Shown here: positions 1-6,693 of the stretch, piece after piece | How the letters are laid out: each line of letters opens with the position of its first letter | How positions within the stretch are numbered: the stretch's first letter is position 1 | From: Arthrobacter sp. 18067 | GTDB taxonomy: Bacteria; Actinomycetota; Actinomycetes; Actinomycetales; Micrococcaceae | DNA: 64,000 bases | Assembly: GCF_902706295.1 (NCBI RefSeq) | Contig: NZ_CACSJJ010000014.1 | Location: forward strand, 89,576 to 153,575 | Direction of reading: 5' to 3' | Position numbers and translations under genes: made by a program | The notes under the pieces: generated by a model | Databases searched by the model: none | What the model saw: only the letters and a program-made list of their open reading frames with translations | What the model was told of the DNA's origin: nothing

Positions 1-931
1 CAGTTCCTGTTGTCCAGGTTCCCGGGGCTGCCGTCAGCGTTGAGCCTACGGCGGTTGTACCGGACACCGTAGGAGTCGGAGCTGTCAGCGGAATGCCCGG
101 AACAAAGGAGAAATCGCGAATAGTGACGGTCTCAGAGGCAACGTGTGCCGCATCCCCACCACCGCCGCCAGTTACCCAAAGGTTGAAGTGGATCTGTTCG
201 TTGGCGGGAAGCGGAACCGTGGATCCCGTCAGGACGGTCCTCTTCAGAAGGGTCCCACTGTAGCCCTCGCCGGCGAACGTCTCGAAGGTCAGCTTGCCCG
301 GCTCCCAGACCATCCTGTGGGTGAGAATCGGGGCGTTCGTGACATCAAACGTGACGGTGTTGTTGCCCTGGCCCGGAGGTTTTGTGGCATCGAACCAGTA
401 CCCGTGACCCTGGGTTACCGGCCAGTCTTCACCGTAGGCGGCCCCTCCACCCCAAGCTGATGCTTCACAAAGGTCGATCTCCGTGTACCCCGGCTCCGCC
501 GCAGGGTCGTAGGTGAACAAGCAACCCCACACAACTTCTTTTTGGAGCGCACTGACATCCTTCTCCACCGTGGTGCTGTACGTGCCGTAGCCGAACCCTT
601 CACGGGTCGACTGGAACTCTGCGCCCTTCGGAGCGGATCCGGTGGGGTTGGTGATGGAGAGTTTGACGTAGCCGTTGGCGTCCGGATTGCTCACGTTGTT
701 GGCATCCCAACTCGCGTTGTACATGGGCGCCCCACCCCAAAATCGCTTCTGCCAATTGAACCCTTTCCAAGCAAAGCTGCCCACAGGCCCGGGATCTTCG
801 GCCATGGGAGTGGTATCCGCGGCTTGCGCGGAACCAATCCCCGTGAACATCGATAAACCTACCGCCATAACGACGGCCAAACCCATTACTTTTCTTCCCC
901 CATGTGGAAGGAGCCTCACTGACAATGCCAT
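1..931 (-). CDS. Secreted GH16-like endo-glucanase, C-terminus outside window
   Basis: Reading leftwards from the ATG at 931, the frame stays open to the window edge (about 310 codons), so the gene is partial at its 3' end. An AGGAGG ribosome site sits 8 bases before the start. The first 38 or so residues form a signal peptide (basic start, hydrophobic core, cleavage near SAQA-AD). The mature part is a beta-sandwich-like domain containing EIDLCE, which fits the GH16 catalytic signature ExDxxE (nucleophile and acid/base Glu). It is followed near the edge by APTPTVSGTTAVGSTL, the start of an Ig-like repeat common in exported actinobacterial proteins. Members of GH16 cleave beta-1,3 or beta-1,3-1,4 glucans and related polymers outside the cell. 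The substrate cannot be told from the sequence. Family call fairly sure, specificity open. Confidence 0.72.
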   Translation of the reverse strand, partial: MALSVRLLPHGGRKVMGLAVVMAVGLSMFTGIGSAQAADTTPMAEDPGPVGSFAWKGFNWQKRFWGGAPMYNASWDANNVSNPDANGYVKLSITNPTGSAPKGAEFQSTREGFGYGTYSTTVEKDVSALQKEVVWGCLFTYDPAAEPGYTEIDLCEASAWGGGAAYGEDWPVTQGHGYWFDATKPPGQGNNTVTFDVTNAPILTHRMVWEPGKLTFETFAGEGYSGTLLKRTVLTGSTVPLPANEQIHFNLWVTGGGGGDAAHVASETVTIRDFSFVPGIPLTAPTPTVSGTTAVGSTLTAAPGTWTTGT

Positions 932-1171
932 AGCTGTGTCCTCCTGCTGATGCGCCCAGAACGCCTCCGGCAAATTGCCGAAGACCGCAGTCACGTTCCA
1001 CCCCCGAGGAACGTGCAACTCCTCGATTATCAATTAGGCAGGACGCTGCAGGAAGCGAAATAGGCATGCAAGATGAGTGTTTCAACACCAATTGGATAAC
1101 GGTGGCGTATCCCCGCAGTACTCTTGACAGATCCGTCCTTATCGCAGGCAGCACGTCGTTCAGGAAGACAT

Positions 1172-1651
1172 ATGGCCATCCGCAGCGCAGGTATCCTCCT
1201 CCACAGGACCGGGGGCCACGGTGAATTGCAGCTATGGATCGCCCACATGGGTGGCCCCTTCTGGGCGAGGAAAGACCAGCATGCATGGTCCATTCCAAAG
1301 GGTGAGTTTCCTGAGGATGAGGAGCCTTTGGTTGCCGCGAAACGCGAATTCACAGAGGAAATAGGGTCCCCACCACCGGCTGCCAACTACGAATTATTAG
1401 GGGTTTTCCGGCAGCCTTCCGGAAAGCTGATCACTGCATTCACCGCCGAAGCCCAGGACTTTCAGCCAGAGCAGATCCTCAGTAACACCTTCCCCATGGA
1501 ATGGCCCAAAGGGTCAGGTGTCATCCAGGATTTCCCGGAGATCGACGACGCCCGCTGGTTTGAAGAGACCGAGGCCCGGACCAAACTCGTCAAAGGACAA
1601 CTGCCCATAGTGGACGCGCTGGTCCGGCACCTTGGCGGGCAATCCCTATAG
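1172..1651 (+). CDS. Nudix hydrolase
   Basis: A protein of 159 residues with a full Nudix box (GEFPEDEEPLVAAKREFTEE, then IG), giving the metal-binding REFTEE helix. It starts with a strand typical of the short bacterial members that hydrolyse nucleoside diphosphate derivatives such as diadenosine polyphosphates (compare AHMGGPFW and AWSIPKGE, which resemble MutT/Ap4A-hydrolase-like members). The frame is open 48 bases further upstream, but the ATG at 1172 has AGGAAG six bases before it and is chosen. Its TAG stop overlaps the stop of the convergent SDR gene by six bases. Substrate not determinable here. Confidence 0.8.
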   Translation: MAIRSAGILLHRTGGHGELQLWIAHMGGPFWARKDQHAWSIPKGEFPEDEEPLVAAKREFTEEIGSPPPAANYELLGVFRQPSGKLITAFTAEAQDFQPEQILSNTFPMEWPKGSGVIQDFPEIDDARWFEETEARTKLVKGQLPIVDALVRHLGGQSL

Positions 1652-2425
1652 AGCCGACCAGCCGCCGTCGGACGCCAGAATGGCGCCGTTGACATTTGTG
1701 CCGTCCTCACTGAGCAAGAACGTGATGGACGCGGCCAGCTGTGCTGCGGTGGCAGGAGTCGGAACAGTCGCCTGCATCAAGGGGCCAAGCCGTTCGGCAG
1801 CGAGCTGCGATCCCCAATTGGCCACAATGTTGGTGATGGTGGGGCCGGGGGCCACTGCGTTGAAGCGCAGTCCCTTGGGTCCATACATCACTGCCGAGTT
1901 CTTGGTGAGGCCAACCACGGCGTGCTTGGACGCTGTATAGGCGGCACCGGCAGCAGAACCACGCAGGCCTGCCTCGGATGCAACGTTGACAACAGAACCG
2001 GTTCCGGCTTCCAGCATGAGCGGCACCACCGCGCGGGTCAGGCGCATGAGGGAGGTGACATTGATGCGGAACACACGTTCCCAGAGCTCGTCATCCACCT
2101 CATGGATGGGGGCGAAGTTGTCCATGATGCCGGCAACGTTGGCCAGGGCGTCCACGCGTCCGGCTGCGGCAGCCAGGACAGCGGCTACGGTTTCCTCAGT
2201 GGAGATATCACCCGCCACGGGAACCAGGTCGAGGCCGCTGTTCTCCTCCACCAGGGCGTCCAGACGTTCCTTGCTGATATCGGCCGCGATGACCTTGCCA
2301 CCTTCCTTGGCGATGCGCAGGGCAGTGGCTTGGCCGATGCCCGAAGCCGCGCCCGTGACGATGATGGTCTTGCCGGCAAAGCGGCCCGAGGTGGTGGCCT
2401 CCTGCCATGAAGCGTCGTTGCCCAT
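1646..2425 (-). CDS. Short-chain dehydrogenase/reductase
   Basis: A 259-residue classical SDR. The N-terminal Rossmann motif TGAASGIG binds NAD(P). NVAG is the structural motif, the catalytic Ser lies in VVNVASEAG, and the YTASK segment gives the active-site Tyr and Lys. The C-terminal ASDGGWSAL is the usual end of the fold. An acidic residue after the second strand (AADIS) suggests NAD rather than NADP. The start at 2425 has AGGAC upstream, and the longer open frame beyond it is ignored because it crosses the divergent promoter. Divergent from a TetR regulator with a palindromic operator between them, so it is probably that regulator's target. Likely oxidises or reduces a secondary alcohol/ketone; substrate unknown. 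Confidence 0.85.
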   Translation of the reverse strand: MGNDASWQEATTSGRFAGKTIIVTGAASGIGQATALRIAKEGGKVIAADISKERLDALVEENSGLDLVPVAGDISTEETVAAVLAAAAGRVDALANVAGIMDNFAPIHEVDDELWERVFRINVTSLMRLTRAVVPLMLEAGTGSVVNVASEAGLRGSAAGAAYTASKHAVVGLTKNSAVMYGPKGLRFNAVAPGPTITNIVANWGSQLAAERLGPLMQATVPTPATAAQLAASITFLLSEDGTNVNGAILASDGGWSAL

Positions 2426-2464
2426 GATGTCCTTCCGATGATTGCTGGGTGGTTCAACCATCTT

Positions 2465-2481
2465 ATGACACTCTGTGTCAT
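2465..2481. promoter_or_regulatory. Palindromic operator between SDR and TetR genes
   Basis: ATGACACTCTGTGTCAT is a perfect inverted repeat (7-bp arms, 3-bp centre) lying 40 bases from the SDR start and 25 bases before the TetR start. Its size and place fit a TetR-family operator repressing both divergent genes. Binding is inferred. Confidence 0.65.
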
Positions 2482-2505
2482 TATGTAAGAGTGAATACTG
2501 GAGGG

Positions 2506-3105
2506 ATGACTTCGGAAGATGCCAAGCCCCCGCGCGCCAGCGGTCGTCCAGCCACCATCGACCCCGATGCTGTGGCCGGACTCGCCTTGGACTTGTTCGC
2601 CGAGCACGGGTATGAGAACACCTCCATGGAAGACATCGCCCGTGCTGCCGGCATCGGCCGCAAGAGCCTCTACCGCTATTTCGCCAGCAAGGCGGATCTC
2701 GTCTGGGGCGGCACCGAACCTGTGATCGAGGCGTCGACGCTCGCCTTCGGCTCGTTCCACAGGCAGGGAAAGTCCGACGGCGACGTGCTGGCTGGGTTGC
2801 GTGAAGCAGCGATCGCCGGAGTCGCCGTGATTCCGGACCTGTCGGTAACCCGCGGGCGCCTCCGCTTGATCGCCGAGCACCCGGAACTAACCAGCCGTAG
2901 TTACGAATCTTTGGCGCCACGGCGCGAAAGGGCCTTGGGCTTCCTCATCGAGAACGGCCTTTCCGATTCGGCGGCACGCTACTTGAGTGCCGCATACCTT
3001 GCCGCGACCTTCGAGGCGTGGATGCAATGGGCCGCCGGTTCAGATCCGGATCCAGTGCCCTATTTGATGGCTGCGCTCGAGGTGTTGAGGGTTCCAGGCC
3101 TTTAG
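2506..3105 (+). CDS. TetR-family transcriptional regulator
   Basis: A 199-residue repressor with an N-terminal helix-turn-helix (residues about 15-60: ALDLFAEHGYENTSMEDIAR, then AAGIGRKSLYRYFASKADLV), ending in a ligand-binding C-terminal domain with no recognisable ligand signature. The N-terminal part resembles regulators near SDR and mycofactocin-type dehydrogenases, but no mycofactocin genes are present here. The start is uncertain: the frame is open to 2449, and the chosen ATG has GGAGGG directly abutting it, so leaderless translation or a start a few codons upstream is possible. It probably controls itself and the divergent SDR through the palindrome at 2465-2481. Its TAG overlaps the stop of the following convergent hydrolase gene. 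Confidence 0.83.
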   Translation: MTSEDAKPPRASGRPATIDPDAVAGLALDLFAEHGYENTSMEDIARAAGIGRKSLYRYFASKADLVWGGTEPVIEASTLAFGSFHRQGKSDGDVLAGLREAAIAGVAVIPDLSVTRGRLRLIAEHPELTSRSYESLAPRRERALGFLIENGLSDSAARYLSAAYLAATFEAWMQWAAGSDPDPVPYLMAALEVLRVPGL

Positions 3106-3881
3106 CGGGCCTTCCTGGCGATGAACTGCCGGATCCACTCGACGGTCTCGGGGTGGTCCAAGTGCAAGCCGTGACTCGCTCCGGGCACGCGCACGAGTAC
3201 CGAACCGCGAATGTGCTCGCGGAGCAGGAGCCCGTTGGACAAGGGGGTCAGCGCGTCCTCGGCGCCGTGGAGGATCAGCGTGGGGGCCTTAATGGAGCCG
3301 AGATCACTCCACGCATCGTGCTCGCGACTGGCCTTGAAGTGCCGGGCTTTGGCCCACGCCGACGCACTGGAGTTGAAGAAAGTGTGTGCGGACTCCGGAT
3401 TGGCGCGGACCCAATCGACGTCAAAGAAGAGGGGCTCCAGCCGGGACATATCCCCGCTGACCAAAGCCTCCATGGCTGCTTCGTTCGGCCGGGTTGCAGC
3501 GTCAGGCCACTTCCCTCCGCTCGTGGCCGCGAGGATCAGGGTGTTGACTCTCTGTGGATGGTCGATGGCCAACCACTGGCCGATGCGCCCGCCCATCGAG
3601 TGGCCGTACACGTGTGCTAAATCCACATCTGCCGCCTTCAGCACGGATGCAGCATCTTCGGCAAGCAGTCTGGTGGTGTAGCGCTCGGCGTCGCCCTTCC
3701 CACTGAGCCCTATCCCCCGGTGATCGAACCGGATGACGCGGTAATAGCGGGACAGCAGTTCCGCCGTCGGGCCCCAACCATCCATGGATGTCGCCTGCCC
3801 GGCGATCAACAACAGTGGTTCGCCCTCGCCAGCCTCGGTCCAGACGAGTTCGGCGCCGTCCGGGGCTTCCGCAAAGTTCAC
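3102..3881 (-). CDS. Alpha/beta-fold hydrolase
   Basis: A 259-residue alpha/beta hydrolase. The nucleophile elbow is GHSMGG (Ser), the oxyanion region precedes it in the LLLIAGQATSMDGW loop, and the acid Asp is in LILHGAEDALTP. The catalytic His is in PGASHGLHLDHPE. The fold resembles the 3-oxoadipate enol-lactonase and esterase group. The start chosen is a GTG (VNFAEAPDG); another GTG 48 bases upstream keeps the frame open and neither has a clear ribosome site. Substrate unknown. It overlaps the TetR stop by four bases but converges with it, so joint transcription is not implied. Confidence 0.8.
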   Translation of the reverse strand: MNFAEAPDGAELVWTEAGEGEPLLLIAGQATSMDGWGPTAELLSRYYRVIRFDHRGIGLSGKGDAERYTTRLLAEDAASVLKAADVDLAHVYGHSMGGRIGQWLAIDHPQRVNTLILAATSGGKWPDAATRPNEAAMEALVSGDMSRLEPLFFDVDWVRANPESAHTFFNSSASAWAKARHFKASREHDAWSDLGSIKAPTLILHGAEDALTPLSNGLLLREHIRGSVLVRVPGASHGLHLDHPETVEWIRQFIARKAR

Positions 3882-3935
3882 GGTGCCACAGTATCGGGGC
3901 GGCGGCCAAAGCGCTGCGGTGTGGGCCACAGTGCA

Positions 3936-4127
3936 TCAATCAGCAGTGAAGATCTCCTCAATGGCGCAGTCGAAGGTCCTTGCGATCAGGAAGGCCAAGG
4001 GCAGCGAAGGGTCAAACTTCTCCCGCTCTATGGAGATCACCGTCTGCCGGGAAACACCGAGCGCAGCCGCCAGGTCAGCCTGGGTCCAGTTGCGTCCGGT
4101 CCGGCGCTCGGCGAGGTTGTTCTTCAC
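3936..4127 (-). CDS. Small XRE/Cro-CI repressor
   Basis: A 63-residue protein that is almost entirely one helix-turn-helix (TQADLAAALGVSRQTVISIE), the SinR/YozG-like class that pairs with a small membrane protein. The start overlaps the stop of the upstream membrane-protein gene by four bases (ATGA), so the two are translationally coupled. The paired palindromes around the membrane-protein start (4540-4586) are the natural operator, giving autorepression. The signal that relieves repression is not visible. Confidence 0.85.
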   Translation of the reverse strand: MKNNLAERRTGRNWTQADLAAALGVSRQTVISIEREKFDPSLPLAFLIARTFDCAIEEIFTAD

Positions 4128-4561
4128 TTCAACGCCCGGTAGCGAATTACCAAGTAACGAACTCCCGCATCCAAGGCACTCAACACAACGAGGCCGAGAA
4201 GGACCGGAAGCGCATCAACCGTGAACCGCCCGATGACCAGCACCAGGACAGCAACGATCGTGGCCACCAACACGTCCAGGAAGGCTCCGGCCCCGGCTTG
4301 GCGCATCCACTGCAACTCGACACTCTGCTCTCCGCGGGCGTCGCGGGTGACGGTGTTGTTCGATACGAAGACCCGGGCGCCGAGCGACATTGCAGGGTAG
4401 GCGGAGCAGAGGGCTCCGATCCCAGCCGCGAGCCAGAAATCGCCCGGGTTTGATACTCCCACCAGGACGGAAACGGCGATGGTGAGTATGGCGCCGAGGA
4501 TGACGGCCAAGACATAGTGGTGGACCGGCGCACGTCTCGATGTAAAGGGTACTTTACTCAT
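4124..4561 (-). CDS. Small integral membrane protein paired with XRE repressor
   Basis: A 145-residue protein with about four hydrophobic helices (near residues 17-39, 43-65, 90-112 and 114-135) and no enzymatic motif. It belongs to the DUF-type membrane proteins frequently found just before a YozG-like repressor gene. The ATG at 4561 lies inside the 9-base spacer between the two halves of a large inverted repeat, so the left half encodes its residues SKVPFT. No ribosome site is visible upstream, so the message may be leaderless. Function not known. The coupling to the repressor suggests membrane sensing or a self-contained regulatory pair. Confidence 0.75.
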   Translation of the reverse strand: MSKVPFTSRRAPVHHYVLAVILGAILTIAVSVLVGVSNPGDFWLAAGIGALCSAYPAMSLGARVFVSNNTVTRDARGEQSVELQWMRQAGAGAFLDVLVATIVAVLVLVIGRFTVDALPVLLGLVVLSALDAGVRYLVIRYRALK

Positions 4562-4586
4562 GTCTGAAGTAAAGCACCCTTTACAT
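4540..4586. promoter_or_regulatory. Double palindromic operator over a start codon
   Basis: Two 16-bp palindromes, GTAAAGGGTACTTTAC (4542-4557) and GTAAAGCACCCTTTAC (4569-4584), share the form GTAAAG-N4-CTTTAC. They sit 27 bp centre to centre and together form a 19-bp inverted repeat with one mismatch. The start codon of the membrane-protein gene is in the spacer. This is the expected binding site for the coupled XRE repressor. Confidence 0.75.
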
Positions 4587-4625
4587 TTCGGGGCAATGGT
4601 TGCGTCCGAGGGCTAGCGTTGGGGG

Positions 4626-5198
4626 ATGACCACCGAGTACAGGTACGACGTCGAGGTGCTGCACCTTTTGGTGTCGCCGGCCCACGCCTACTTTGGCCGC
4701 GCCCGCGAAGGAGCCGCGGATGTCCCAACCACAGACGCGGAGCAGGCGGAGCTGGTGGCTGGCAAAGGGATTGTTGGCGACAGGTTTTTTGGCAAGGCCG
4801 CCCACATGGATGCGGCTGTGACGGTTATTGCCGTGGAGGCTCTGGAATCGATCGCCGCGGAACTCGGAGCTGGGCCGTTCGATCCCTTGCTGACCCGACG
4901 GAACGTTGTGGTGCGGGGAGCCGAGCTGGCTCCACTGCTTGGCCATGAATTCGCTCTGGAGTCCGGCGGGGACGTGGTGCGATTGAAGGCAGGACGCCCT
5001 GCCCACCCCTGCGCCTGGATGGACGAAATGCTGGCGCCCGGCGCCCATAAGGCAATGCGGGGACGCGGGGGCGTGCGCTGCCAGGTGATTTCCGGAGGCC
5101 TTCTGAATCGCGGCCCGGCGGTGCTGGTCAGCCCAGTGCCGCTGGATCCAAGCAAGGCCGGTGAAGCGAACGTGCTCAGACCCTCCCGGTTGCCGTAA
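4626..5198 (+). CDS. MOSC-domain protein
   Basis: A 190-residue protein covering one MOSC domain, the sulfur-carrier domain of molybdenum-cofactor sulfurases that also occurs in stand-alone bacterial proteins such as YiiM. The landmarks are GIVGDRFFG, a RRNVVVRG strand-loop and the conserved cysteine in HPCAWMDEM. It lacks the beta-barrel N-terminal domain of the longer YcbX group. Such proteins move activated sulfur or take part in N-hydroxylated substrate reduction; the partner here is unknown. Transcription diverges from the XRE/membrane pair, whose operator is just upstream (4540-4586) and may influence it. The 3' end overlaps the convergent CCA-like gene by 23 bases. Confidence 0.85.
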   Translation: MTTEYRYDVEVLHLLVSPAHAYFGRAREGAADVPTTDAEQAELVAGKGIVGDRFFGKAAHMDAAVTVIAVEALESIAAELGAGPFDPLLTRRNVVVRGAELAPLLGHEFALESGGDVVRLKAGRPAHPCAWMDEMLAPGAHKAMRGRGGVRCQVISGGLLNRGPAVLVSPVPLDPSKAGEANVLRPSRLP

Positions 5199-6693
5199 CT
5201 CCCCGTTGTTTCCCGCGCCTCATTTCGCGCATCGCCTTCTTCCCCTTCTCCGTGGTCTGGAATTTGTCCAGTCTTCGCAGTGCTTCAGCGACCACGACGT
5301 CCCGGTTGGCATGCAGCCAGGCAGCGGCACCCACTTCGTCGCTGAAAAGACCATCGTCTTGCGCGTCCCGGCTCTGCTCAATAACGAACTGCCACAACCG
5401 TCCACGCGGGATATACGCCGCCGCCAGGCTGGCACCCTTGAGCAAAGTGGTGCCCACCACTGGCTCCTTGGCCAGCCGTTCTGCCTTCGCGAGCCACGTA
5501 GGCAGGTGATTGACGCCCTGGCGAGCACCGGCTCCACGGCCTTCTTTGTCGGCTTCCACCAGGCGCACCCAGTCCTTCATGGACGGTCCGCCGTTCGCTT
5601 GGTCCAGTCGTCGCATCAGCCTACGGACTGCCGAGTCACTGATGGTTCCTTGACGGCCCTCGGGTGTATGGCACATGTGCTCCCGGACGAGTGGCAGGAC
5701 CTTGTCTTCGTATCGCCCAGGCGCTCCGACCCGGCGAAGAAAACTCCGCGCAGGCGCAACTCCCGTGACGTTGTGTCCGTTGGACGTGATCCTGCCGTTC
5801 GGATCGATCGTGGTGGACACAGCCTTGCCGAAATCGTGGGTGATGGCGGCCAGCACAAGGGCCGCGGTTTCGTCGGCACCCAGATTGTCGCGCCGGGCGA
5901 TCCGGGCTGCTTGGTCGCCAGCCAAGCCGAGGTGGATGTGTACTTCCCCTTCCGGGTGCCACTCCGGATCCTGCGGGACACCCCGGGCGGCAGCCAACTC
6001 CGGGAAGTGGCCCTCCCAGCCGGATGCGAACAGAGTCTCCAAAGCCTTGGAGATGAACGTCCCTTTCGACGCCAGTTTGTAGAACTCACCCCAGATCCGG
6101 GCCTTGGGCAGATCCACAAATGCCGGCGCCAGGCTGCGGCACAGCTCTGCCGTCTCCGGAACCAGTTCGAATCCGAACCGACCGCTGAACTGCATGGCCC
6201 GCAGCACTCTGAGCGGGTCATCGCCAAACGCAGCGCTGGTGTGACGAAGGATTCCAGCCTGCAGGTCAGCCTCTCCCCCAAAGGGATCCACGACCTTCCC
6301 GCTCAAGTCATCCCATCCCATGGCATTGATGGTGAAGTCCCGCCGGGCAAAGGCCTCGGTCTCAGACGCTTGGCGAGGCAGCGAAACATCGAAGACCTGG
6401 TCATCCACTGTCGCGGAAACAATCCCGAAGTGCTGCCCCACCTCCATGACGTGTCCCGGCAACGCTGCCGACACCTGAGCCGTGGTCAACCCGTAGACCT
6501 CAATGTCGATGTCCTTCGAATCCACCAACGCACCGCTGGCACGCGAAAGCAACGCGTCCCGGACGGAGCCCCCAACAATCAGCGGACGACCTCCGGCAGC
6601 GCGCAGGGAATCGAGAACCAGCCGTGCTTCGGGGGTGAGGTGGATGAGCTCAGGAATTGTTGCGATGGTCCTCAGGTCCTTAGGAGAGCTCAA
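5176..6693 (-). CDS. CCA-adding/poly(A) polymerase-like nucleotidyltransferase with HD domain
   Basis: A 505-residue protein. The N-terminal nucleotidyltransferase head has GGSVRDALL and DIDIEVYG, giving the two metal-binding carboxylates, followed by RRDFTINAM and DPLRVLRAMQFSGRFGF. These are the class II tRNA nucleotidyltransferase motifs. The C-terminal half carries an HD phosphohydrolase-like motif (THDFGK). It is likely a tRNA 3'-end or tRNA-repair enzyme. Because actinobacteria usually keep the housekeeping cca gene elsewhere, near the replication origin, this may be a second copy. The start is a TTG whose first bases overlap the stop of the upstream ABC exporter gene, so it is the third gene of a coupled operon. 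Confidence 0.82.
   Translation of the reverse strand: MSSPKDLRTIATIPELIHLTPEARLVLDSLRAAGGRPLIVGGSVRDALLSRASGALVDSKDIDIEVYGLTTAQVSAALPGHVMEVGQHFGIVSATVDDQVFDVSLPRQASETEAFARRDFTINAMGWDDLSGKVVDPFGGEADLQAGILRHTSAAFGDDPLRVLRAMQFSGRFGFELVPETAELCRSLAPAFVDLPKARIWGEFYKLASKGTFISKALETLFASGWEGHFPELAAARGVPQDPEWHPEGEVHIHLGLAGDQAARIARRDNLGADETAALVLAAITHDFGKAVSTTIDPNGRITSNGHNVTGVAPARSFLRRVGAPGRYEDKVLPLVREHMCHTPEGRQGTISDSAVRRLMRRLDQANGGPSMKDWVRLVEADKEGRGAGARQGVNHLPTWLAKAERLAKEPVVGTTLLKGASLAAAYIPRGRLWQFVIEQSRDAQDDGLFSDEVGAAAWLHANRDVVVAEALRRLDKFQTTEKGKKAMREMRRGKQRGVTATGRV

Noticed and set aside
2506..3105. Mycofactocin regulator (MftR) assignment for the TetR protein
   Set aside because: Only the HTH part resembles MftR and none of the mycofactocin biosynthesis genes are in the window.
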